Shown here: positions 7,660 to 18,400 of the stretch, in pieces | Layout: every line of letters starts with the position of its first letter | Numbering within the stretch: the first letter of the stretch is position 1 | Origin: G965203045 sp965203045 | GTDB lineage: Bacteria; Pseudomonadota; Gammaproteobacteria; PS1; Pseudothioglobaceae | DNA: 64,000 nucleotides | Direction of reading: 5' to 3' | Assembly (NCBI GenBank): GCA_965203045.1 | Contig: OZ241850.1 | Span: forward strand, 1,426,001-1,490,000 | Position numbers and translations under genes: made by a program | The notes under the pieces: model-generated | What the model saw: the letters and a program-made list of their open reading frames with translations, nothing else | Told to the model about the DNA's origin: nothing | Database searches by the model: none

Positions 7660-9051
7660 ATGTTTGATAATTTACAACACAAATTAACTAATAGTCTAAA
7701 AATCTTACAAGGCAAGCGCAAACTATCGCCTAAAAATATCAGTGCTGCTATTACTGATGTCAGAAAATCTTTGCTTGAGGCGGATGTCGCTTTAACAGTG
7801 GTCCAAGATTTTATCCAAACTCTTAGCAATAAAGCGCTAGGTTTGCAAGTATCAAAAGGTTTAACCCCGAGTCAAACTTTTATTAAACTAGTAGAACAAG
7901 AGCTGATAAGCATTATTAGCGCTGATAATCAAGCGCTTAATTTACGCACACAAGCACCAGCGGTAATTATGGTAGCGGGTTTACAAGGCACAGGTAAAAC
8001 TACTAGTATTGCTAAACTAGCCTTACATCTAAAACGTGATTATAACAAAAAAGTACTATTGGTAAGCGCTGATGTTTACCGTCCTGCAGCTATTGAACAA
8101 TTACAAATTTTAGCTAAGCAAATTGAGGTTGATTTTTTCCCTAGCACAACTAGTGATAAACCGCTTAATATTATCAGTAGCGCTAAAAAACAAGCTCAGG
8201 CTAAATTTTATGACGTGCTTTTAATTGATACCGCTGGTCGCCTTCACCTTGATGAAGAAATGATGAGTGAAATTAGTCAATTACAACAATTAGCTAAGCC
8301 GATTGAAACTTTGTTTGTAGTTGATAGTATGAGCGGTCAAGATGCGGTTAATAGCGCTAAAGTGTTTGTTGCTAGCCTTGATTTAAGCGGTATTATTCTA
8401 ACTAAAATTGATGGTGATAGCAGGGGTGGGGCTGCTTTATCAGTAACTGCTGTTACTGGTAAGCCTATTAAATTTTTAGGCACAGGTGAAAAAACCAATG
8501 CCTTAGAAGTATTTCACCCCGATAGAATTGTATCGCGGTTGCTTGGTATGGGTGATGTGCTTTCATTGATTGAGGATATAAAACACAAAATTGACCATAA
8601 ACAAGCTCAAAAAACCATTAAAAAAATCAAAAAAGGTGGTTTTGACCTAAATGATATGCATGCCCAATTATTACAAATGCGGCAAATGGGAGGTATGGAA
8701 AAAATGTTAGATAAACTACCAATGGGTTGGCAAATCCCACAGCACCTAAAAAATAAAATTGGTGATGATAAACAAAATATTTACACCATTGCTATTATTA
8801 ATGCTATGACTCCCAAAGAACGTCAATATATAAACTTAATTAAAGGATCGCGTAAAAGACGTATTGCTCAAGGTTCTGGCACTACTGTCCAACAAGTTAA
8901 TCAAACTCTTAAACAATATGAAAAAATGAAAAAAATGATGGGCAAATTAAAAGCTGGTAAAATGCAGAAGGTAATGAAGAAAATGCAACAATCCAACAAC
9001 TTGTCTGACAATTTAGCAGCTGACTTAAATGCTCTAAAGCCACCTTTTTAA
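7660..9051 (+). CDS. ffh: signal recognition particle GTPase Ffh
   Basis: The 463-residue SRP protein binds 4.5S RNA and signal sequences and delivers ribosomes to FtsY at the membrane. The N domain helical bundle covers residues 1-90 (ITDVRKSLLEADVAL). The G domain has the P-loop GLQGTGKTT near residue 107, DTAGRLH, and TKIDGDSRGGAALS. The methionine-rich M domain follows GGFDLNDM, with MRQMGGMEKMLDKLP and a C-terminal run of Met- and Lys-rich helices. ATG at 7660 is poorly supported by a Shine-Dalgarno, but the N-terminus matches the family. A tiny membrane gene starts 3 bases after the stop. Ffh is essential and is also the secretion route used by some proteins with very hydrophobic signal peptides. 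Confidence 0.97.
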   Translation: MFDNLQHKLTNSLKILQGKRKLSPKNISAAITDVRKSLLEADVALTVVQDFIQTLSNKALGLQVSKGLTPSQTFIKLVEQELISIISADNQALNLRTQAPAVIMVAGLQGTGKTTSIAKLALHLKRDYNKKVLLVSADVYRPAAIEQLQILAKQIEVDFFPSTTSDKPLNIISSAKKQAQAKFYDVLLIDTAGRLHLDEEMMSEISQLQQLAKPIETLFVVDSMSGQDAVNSAKVFVASLDLSGIILTKIDGDSRGGAALSVTAVTGKPIKFLGTGEKTNALEVFHPDRIVSRLLGMGDVLSLIEDIKHKIDHKQAQKTIKKIKKGGFDLNDMHAQLLQMRQMGGMEKMLDKLPMGWQIPQHLKNKIGDDKQNIYTIAIINAMTPKERQYINLIKGSRKRRIAQGSGTTVQQVNQTLKQYEKMKKMMGKLKAGKMQKVMKKMQQSNNLSDNLAADLNALKPPF

Positions 9052-9054
9052 AAT

Positions 9055-9234
9055 ATGACTTTTTTGCGCTATTTAGTTATTATTCTTGCTATTAGTTACC
9101 TCTACTGGTATATAAACTCACGGTTTCTAGCCAGAAATTACTCGCTGGTAAAAATCATTGCCTACGTTTTAGTAGGTTTTAGTGCTATTGGTGTGCTATT
9201 ATGGGGTTTATCATTTTTAATTGAAGGACATTAA
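9055..9234 (+). CDS. small hydrophobic membrane protein (59 aa), function unknown
   Basis: ATG at 9055 follows the ffh stop by 3 bases and the frame stays open for 59 codons to TAA. The product has two likely transmembrane segments: residues 3-19 (LRYLVIILAISYLYWYI) and about 35-54 (IIAYVLVGFSAIGVLLWGLS), joined by a short basic loop with SRFLARN. The spacing suggests translational coupling to ffh. I do not recognise a family. Its sharp start and stop and membrane-like composition make it a plausible real gene, but chance cannot be excluded for so short a frame. Confidence 0.5.
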   Translation: MTFLRYLVIILAISYLYWYINSRFLARNYSLVKIIAYVLVGFSAIGVLLWGLSFLIEGH

Positions 9235-9450
9235 AATCTTGCTAATTTAGACTAACAAACGTCTTCTAACAATATAGCTAGGCATAGCAGATGACCAGTA
9301 TTACTTAATACTAATTATTTAAAGGATAATTATTAACTATTGCTGATTTGCTATTTGCAATATGACTCAACCATTTTATGCAAATTGAAATTGTCCATAT
9401 TTAGGTCTACACTTTTTAAAATTTTTTACTCGCAAAAATGTGAGCTAAAT
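9235..9450. other. 216-base gap between convergent ends of the ffh unit and giant gene A
   Basis: The gap is AT-rich. A short inverted repeat (AGTATT, 4-base loop, AATACT) near 9298-9314 is too weak and lacks a T-run, so I do not call it a terminator. Nothing else is seen. Confidence 0.3.
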
Positions 9451-12400
9451 TTAGTCGTATATGTTTTGCAAGTTAAGAGTAATAGTATCTACACCGACGC
9501 TTGTAGTTGTGGTAGCACCTGCGGTATTAAGATTTTCTTGGTCTGCTAGGTAGCGCATAATTAGCATACCATCGCTGTTTGCTTCTATTGTGCCATTACC
9601 ATCAACATCTAAACTATCATAACCACTTTGTAAAAAATCAAGTATTTGTTGGGTATTTCTTTGTGCATCACTTGTAGTTGCCCCAGTAGTATCTATAGTA
9701 TCAGTAGAACCTGTTAAAAATCTGATAATTAAAATACCGTCGGTGGTAGTTAGTCTTCTACCGTCATCGTCAATATCTAAATTAAAGCCAGTGACTATGA
9801 CTACTTCTAGCGAAGCACTAGTGCTAATATCATTGTAATTTCTACCTCCTGCTTTGGTTGCGGTAATAGTAGCCTCACCCGCACCAGTTGCAGTAATAAT
9901 ACCATCGGTGGTAATAGTTGCAATTGCTATATCACTAGAACTGTAAGTAATAGTGCCATCACCACTACCTGAGTCTACTACCCTAATAGCACTTGTTGCG
10001 CCTAATATTAAGGTAGCACTAGTAGTGATAGTAAATGTGCCTTGGTTTGCTTGGTTAATAGTTAGTAGGTAGCTATCGGTTGATGCGGCATAATTAGTAG
10101 TTGCAGCAGCACTTACTACAATTATGACCGTGCCAGCATTTGTAATAGTGATAGCGCCGGTGTTTATGTTAATTGTTGCAACATCACTATCCATTGGGTC
10201 TGCGGCATAACTAATTACTCTGCCTTGGGTATTAGTTGGTGTTTGAGCGCTTAGTACACCACCCAGAGTATAAGTAGCAGTTCTGTCATCACCAGCATCA
10301 ATAGGGGTTGTGGTATTTTGGATAACTACTAGCTGATAACTGGCGCTGATGTTGTTGTGATTAGCAACTTGTTTGCTAATGGTAATAGTAGTTATGCCAA
10401 CATTAGTAGCGGTTATAGTGCTGCCATCAATTGTGACAATACCAGCTTCACTAGCACTAATTGTTAGTGTGCCTTGTGGTTGGTCATTAGTAGCAGTTGC
10501 GATGGTTGTTTGTCCTACCATGAGTCTGGTGGCATTGCCAGTAATATCTAGTTCGGATTGCTGAGCTGGGGCTACTACCCAGCTAATAGTTATTGGGATT
10601 AATATGTAGTTAGGACTATCAATGCCTTCAATAGCGCTAATATCAAAAGAGTAATCACCAGTATTGGTTGCTGTTTGGCTACCGCTTATGGTGAGGTTTA
10701 CCTGCTCGTGCCCACTAACAAGGTTGGTAATAGTGGTAGTTATTGTAATAGCAGCACCAGTATAAATAGTGGTAGTGCTACCGATGGCAATAGTTAGTGT
10801 TAGTGGAGCAACATTTAGTGTATAGCTATCAGCTGCAGAGTTATAATTATTATCACCAATGTTGGTGGCGCTAATGATAGTGCTGCCAACACCAGTGGTT
10901 GTAATATCGCCACTTGCTGTTACCGTTGCAACGTCTGGGTTAGACGAGTCATAAATACTGTCAACAGTAGCAGATACACCTGTTGCTAGGCGACTTAAGC
11001 TTTCACCAAATGTTATAGTTGTATCAGCGCCTAGGCTAAATTGGCTTTGGTCTGCTTTTATAATTGACCAGCTAAGAGTAGTTGTGCTTAGGCGGTAGTT
11101 GCGACTAGCAGCGCCTGTTAGTGTTAGGTCTATATTGTAGTTGCCAACATTAGTTGCAGCTGCTGTGCCGCTTATGCTAAGGCTAACATCATCAGTACCT
11201 ACTATGCCGCTGGTAATAGTTGCAAGCACAGTTCTTATGTTGGTGTTGTAGATAAAGGTTTGTGGACTAGCAAAGGTTGGGGTGATGATCCTTGGATGGA
11301 TAATAAAGGTAATAGTTGTTTGCTCATTAGTGCTATCTCTAGTTGCAGTTATGATGGTAGTACCAGCTCCTACTATAGTTAGCGCGCCTATGTTTGCATT
11401 ATCAAATCTAGCAATACTTGGAGTGCTGGAGGCAAAAGTTATTGCCCCAGTTGGAGTGGCACCGCCTTGGGCTACGATGTTTTGGGTAGCAGCGCCATAA
11501 ACTGCAGCTCTTGGATTATCGCCAGTAATAATAAATCTATCAGTAACTTCTAAATTAAAGTTAGTGCTAGTCATAGCCCCATTACCATCATCAGCAGTAA
11601 TGATTATAGTTGAAATCCCTATTGTTGCTGGAATACCAGCAATGTTGTTAATACCATCAAAAGTTAAACTAGGTGGTAAAGCAGAAACACTAATGGTTAA
11701 AGTGTCGCCGTTAGCATCATTAAATGTATTAGCTGGAATAGTAAAAGTAAATGGATTTCCAACTGAGGCAATTTGGTTTGGTATAGGGTTTGCAACAGTG
11801 GGTGTGGTGTTGATAATAGTTAGTAGATAACTATTACCAATATCATGATAGTTATCCCCACCGCTTTTGATAGCGCTAATAGTAGTGGTGCCTAGGCTTT
11901 GCGCGGTAATCATACCGTCTTGGGTAATAGTTGCAACATCTGGGTTGCTGGAACTAAAAGTGATAGCACCTATACCTTGTCCACCAGTTGCGGTTGCAAA
12001 ACTAGTTGCGGCATTTGCTAAGGTTGAACTGCCGTTAATTACAAAATTAGTTTGGTCAGCTCTTTCAACTATCAGTGAGTGGATAGCACTGGTGTTAAGG
12101 TAGTTTCTACCTCCTGCTTTGGTTGCGGTAATAGTAGCCTCACCTACACCGATTGCGCTAATAATGCCGTCTGCATCAATAGTAATAATATCACTTGGGC
12201 TAGCAGCATAGGTAATAGTTCCATCACCGCTACCTGGGTCTACTACCACAATAGCGCTCGTTGCGCCAAATATTAAGGTATCACTAGCAGTGATAGTAAA
12301 TGGGCCTTGGGGTGCTTGGTTAATAGTTAGTAGGTAGCTATCGGTTGATGAAGCATAATTAGTAGTTGCCGCAGCGCTTACTACAATGCTCACTGTGCCA

Positions 12401-15400
12401 GCATTTGTAATAGTTATAGCGCCGGTATTTATGTTAATTGTTACAACATCACTACCTATTGGGTCTATAGCATAGCTAATTACTCTACCTTGGGCATTAG
12501 TTGGTATTTGAGCGCTTAGAGCGCCACTAGGGGCATAGGTGGCAACCCTGTCACCACCAGCATCAATAGCAGCTGTGGTATTTTGGATAACTACTAGTTG
12601 ATAACTGGCGCTGATGTCATTGTGGTTGGCAACTTGTTTGCTAATAGTAATAGTTATTGTGCCGACATTAGTAGCGGTTATGGTGCTGCCATCAATTGTG
12701 GCAATACCAGCTTCACTAGCACTAATTGTCAGTGTGCCTTGTGGTTGGTTGTTAGTAGCAGTTGCGGTGGTTGTTTGCCCTACCATCAACCTAGTGGCGT
12801 TGCTGGTAATGTCTAGTTCGGACTGCTCAGCTGGGTCTATTGTCCAGCTAATAGTTGTTGGTATTAGTATGTAGTTAGGACTATCACTGCCTTCAATAGC
12901 GCTAATATCAAAAGAGTAATCACCAGCATTGGTTGCTGTTTGGTCGCCACTTATGGTAAGGCTTACTTGTTCATATCCACTAACAAGATTGGTAATAGTG
13001 GTAGTTATTGTAATAGCAGCACCAGTATAAATAGTAGTAGTGCTGCCAGTAGCAATAGTTAGTGTTAGTTGGGCAACATTTAGTGTATAGCTATCAGCTG
13101 CAGAGTTGTAATTATTATCACCAGTGTTGGTGGCGCTAATTATAGTGCTACCAACACCAGTGGTTGTAATATTGCCATTTATATCCACCATTGCAACGTC
13201 TGGGTCAGATGAACCATAACTACTAACAACAGTAGCAGAAACGCCTGTTGCTGGGCGACTTAAGCCTTCACCAAATGTTATAGTTGTATCAGTACCTAGG
13301 CTAAATGCGCTTTGGTCTGCTTTTATAATTGACCAGCTAAGAGTAGTTGTATTTAAGCGGTAGTTACGACTAGCAGCGCCTATGAGCGCTAGGTCTATAT
13401 TGTAGTTGTCAACATCAGTGGCAGTTGCTGTGCCGCTTATGCTAAGGCTAACATCATCAGTACCTACTATGCCGCTGGTAATAGTTGCAAGCACAGTTCT
13501 TATGTTGGTGTTGTAGATAAAGGTTTGTGGACTAGCAAAGGTTGGGGTGATAGTTCTTGGACTAACTATAATGCTAATACTTGCTTGTTCGCCCGTGCCA
13601 TCTCTGGCGGCAGTTATAATTGCATTGCCAGCACCTAATATGGTTAGTGCGCCTATGCTTGGGTCATCAAAGCTGGCAACACTTGGAGTGCTGGAGGTAA
13701 AAGTTATTGCCCCAGCTGGACTGGCACCGCCTTGGGCTATAATATTTTGGGCAGCAGCACCATAGACGACATTTCTTGGATTATCGCCAGTAATAATAAA
13801 GTCATCAATAACTATTAAATTAAAGCTAGTGCTAACCATAGCCCCATTATCATCGTTAGCGGTGATGGTTATGGTTGAAATCCCTAGTATTGCTGGGGTG
13901 CCAGTTATGCTGGTATTAGTGCTATCAAACATTAAACCATCTGGCAAAGTAGAAACACTAATAGCTAGGTCGTCGCCATCGGCATCATTAAATGTATTAG
14001 CCGGGATAATAAAAGTAAATGGATTTCCAACTGAGGCAATTTGGTTTGGTATAGGGTTTGCAACAGTGGGGGTAGTATTTACAATAGTTAGTAGATAACT
14101 ATTACCAATATCATGATAGTTATCCCCACCACTTTTGGTAGCGCTAATAGTAGTAGTGCCCAGACTTTGTGCGGTAATGACACCACCTTGGCTAATAGTT
14201 GCAATATCTGGGTTGCTGGAACTAAAAGTGATAGCGCCTATACCTTGTCCACCAGTTGCGGTTGCAAAACCAGTTGCGGCATTTGCTAAGGTTGAACTGC
14301 CGTTAATTACAAAATTAGTTTGGTCAGCTCTTTCAATTATTAGTGAGTGGGTAGCACTGGTGTTAAGGTAGTTTCTGCCACCATCTCTGGTTGCGGTGAT
14401 TATAGCCTCACCTACACCAGCAGCGGTAATGATGCCAGCAGCTGTAATGGTTGCAATTGCTATATCACTGGAATCATAGGTAATAGTGCCATCACCGCTA
14501 CCCGAGTCTATTACCACAATAGCACTAGTTGCGCCAAATATTAAGGTATCGCTAGCGGTGATAGTAAACGGTTCTTGGGCTGCTTGGTTGATAGTTAGTA
14601 GGTAGGTATTGGTTGAGGTGGCATAATTAGTGGTTGCAGCGGCGCTGACTAGAATATTGACTGTGCCAGCATTTGTAATAGTGATAGCGCCGGTGTTTAT
14701 GTTAATTGTTGCAACATCACTACCTATTGGATCTATAGCATAACTAATTACTCTGCCTTGGGTATTAGTTGGCGCTTGAGCGCTTAGAACGCCATCTGGA
14801 GTATAGGTAGCAGCTCTGTCATTACCAGCATCAATAGGGGTTGTGGTATTTTGGATAACTACTAGTTGATAACTAGCGCTGATGTCGTTGTGGTTAGCAA
14901 CTTGTTTGCTAATAGTAATAGTTATTGTACCGACATTATCAGCGGTTATAGTGCTACCATTAATTGTAGCAATACCAGCTTCACTAGCACTAATTGTTAG
15001 TGTGCCTTGTGGTTGGTTGTTAGTAGCAGTTGCGGTGGTTGTTTGTCCTACCATAAGTATGGTGGCATTGCCAGTAATATCTAGTTCGGATTGCCGAGCT
15101 GGGGCTACTACCCAGCTAATAGTTATTGGTATTAGTATGTAGTTAGAACTATCACTGCCTTCAATAGCGCTAATATTAAAAGAGTAATCACCAATATTGG
15201 TTGCTGTTTGGCTGCCGCTTATGGTAAGGCTCACCTGCTCGTACCCACTAACAAGGTTGGTAATAGTGGTAGTTACTGCAATAGCAGCACCAGTATAAAT
15301 AGTGCTAGTGCTACCGATAGCAATAGTGAGTGTTAATGGAGCAACATTTAGTGTATAGCTATCAGCTGCAGAGTTGTAATTATTATCACCAGTGTTGGTG

Positions 15401-18400
15401 GTACTAATAATAGTGCTGCCAATACCAGTGGTTGTAATATCGCCATTTGCAGCCACCGTTGCAACGTCTGGGTTAGATGAACCATAACTACTAGCAACAG
15501 TAGCAGATACACCTGTTGCTGGGCGACTAAAGTTATCACCAAATGTTATAGTTGTATCAGCCCCTAGGCTAAATTGGCTTTGGTCTGTTCTTATAATTGA
15601 CCAGCTAAGAGTAGTTGTGCTTAAGAAGTAGTTGCGGCTATCAGTCCCTATAAGCGCTAAGTCTATATTGTAGTTGCCAGCATCTGCTGCAGTTGCGCCG
15701 CTTACACTAAGACTAACATCATCGCCCTCTATTATGCCGCTGGTAATAGTTACGAGTACAGTCCTTATATTAGTGTTATAAATAAAGCTTTGTGGACTGG
15801 CAAAGGTTGGAGTGAGGGTTAAGGGCTCTACTGTAAAAACTATGCTATCCTCAGCACCAGTCCGACTTGCACTAATCAAGGCTGTGCCAGCCCCAACAAT
15901 AGTAACTAAGCCAATACTGGGGTCGTTAAAACTAATAACATTTGTAGCATTGGAACTCCAGACTATTGGGCTATCGGTAATTGTGGTGGTAATAGTAATG
16001 GGAGGACTATTGTAATTAACTGTTCTATCACCTCCAGCAATCATAAAATCAGCAGTGGTAACAGCAAATGCAGCTGCAATATTATCTATGCTAACAGTTG
16101 CTGTTGTTGTAGTAATTACTTGGTTACTAGCTACAATTTGAACCCTAACACTATCACCAACATTAACTATTCTGCCAATGTTTGTATAAATACCATCGTT
16201 GATAGAATAGCGCGCGCCACTGCCTTCAATGCTAATAGTAAATGCGCTTTGTGGGTCTTGGGTATTGGTGGCAACTGTGATAGCATTAGAAGTGATAATC
16301 GTATTTGGGATAACATCGCTAATTGCACCAAAATTAAATGGAGCTACTAAAGCACAACTGCCATCACTAATAACCCTAATATCAAAACTTTGACCACTAG
16401 TAGATATGCCATCGTTAATAGTAAGTGTTAATACATCAGGACCAAGGTCGCTACACTCTGGAGTGCCTGTTAAGACAGCAGGGATATTTCTATAAAAGAC
16501 AATATCGGCAATGGCTCCTATATTCCTGCCAACAAAAACATCATTATCGCCATCACCATCAATATCAACAAAACTAGGGGAAAATTGGTTACCATCGTCA
16601 ATATCACCAGCGGTTAATAAATCATAAAAATCAGCTCCACGGGTAAATAACGCTGAGGTAGCTGAGCCTATATTTTCAAAGAAAATAACACCCCCTGTAT
16701 CTACGCCAACAAAAACATCAAAATCGCCGTCGCTGTCAATATCAACAAATGCTGGTTTATATTCAAAAGCATCATCAATATTGACAATATTTAATGGATT
16801 ACTAGCGCCACTAACTTGACTAAAAGATGGTGAGCTAACTGAGCCTGTGTTTTCAAAAAAGCTAATAGCACTGATAGCGCCAGCGCCCTCAACTGCTCCC
16901 ACAAAAGCATCAAAATCGCCATCATTATCAATATCTACAAAAGCTGGGGCTGCAGTGCCAGCAACATTTCTAAAACCAAATGGATTGTTACTAGTTGTTA
17001 AAAACGTAGGAGCAGTGATGCTACCAGTATTTTCTGCAAAAACAATAGTACCAAAGTTAGTGCCCACAAAAGCATCAAAATCACCGTCATTATCAATATC
17101 TACAAAAGCGGGCGCTGGAGCAAAATCGTTATTAATAGCGTCTAAATTTAGTGGATTGTTAGCTTGGCTAAAGGACGGTGTGGTGGATGAGCCTGTATTT
17201 TCAAAAAACATCAAGGACTCGAAATCACCAACAAAAACATCAAAATCACCGTCATTATCAATATCTACAAAAGCTGGTCTTGCAGTACCACCACTAAAAT
17301 CTTGCCCAGCGAATGAATTATTATCATTATCCCTAGTCAATAGCGAACCTAAAGCTAGCCACTGCGGTAAGTTGCTACCCTCAGCAACACTAAAACCAAC
17401 ACGGTCGCCCTCAGTACTAATACCAATTAGATTGCGTAAGTATGGACTATTAGCAACAATATTAGTAGTGGTGTCAATAATTATTTGATTAACATCAATA
17501 TTAAAGGTTGTAGTTACTAAAGGATTTAGAATATCGCTAACACCAATAATAATTTCATAACTGCTCTGGGTCTCAAAGTCTGGACTTTGGTTAATAACTA
17601 ATTGATTGCCATTATCAATTCTAAAATTAGCGCTATCCGCCCCGCCAACAATACCAAAAGTAAGACTGCCCGGATTATCACTATCATCAGCGCTAATAGT
17701 GGCAATAATGCTAAACGCCAAAATATTCTCATCTATAGTAGTAGTGCTGAGCGCTAAATTAGTAGGCGCTGTACCGCAATTACCATCATCTGCCACAAAA
17801 ATATTAAAGTTTTGTAAACTTTGAGACCTGCCATCACTAACAATCAGCTCTAAATTATGACTACCAACATCACTACAAGAGGGAGTGCCTACAAGAATAA
17901 AGCTATTTCTTTCAATTTTACGAATGCGATTATTAAGTTCATCAGCAACAATGATATTATCACTAGCATCAATTACGATATGAAACAGTTCACTAAATCG
18001 AGCATTACTGCTAATACCATCAGCAAAACTGCCGCTGTCAGGACCTGATGGACCCGAACCAGCAATAGTAGTTACTATGTCATCTGGGCTAATGCTGCGA
18101 ATACGATGATTAAGTGTATCGGCAACAATAATATTACCGCTAGTATCAATTGCAACACCTGATGGATTATCAAACCTAGCCTCAAGGCGAGCGCCATCAA
18201 CAAGACCAATATTACCACCGGCAATAGTGCTTACTGTTCTATGGACAATGCGACGGATGCGATGATTACCCCTATCAGCAACAATAATATTGCCACTAGC
18301 ATTAATTGCAATTCCCGTTGGGGAACGAAAACTAGCCGCGGTGCCAATGCCATCATTATGGGCAAGTAAACCATTACCAGCAATAGTGCTCACCATGCCA

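Noticed and set aside
9298..9314. Inverted repeat in the gap after the ffh unit as a terminator
   Set aside because: The stem is only 6 bp of A/T-rich pairs with no following T-run on either strand.
16847..17488. Open plus-strand frame of 213 codons opposite the FG-GAP/VCBS block
   Set aside because: It repeats KSPSLSISTKAG in step with the DIDNDGDFD units on the other strand, so it is a reflection of the coding repeat.
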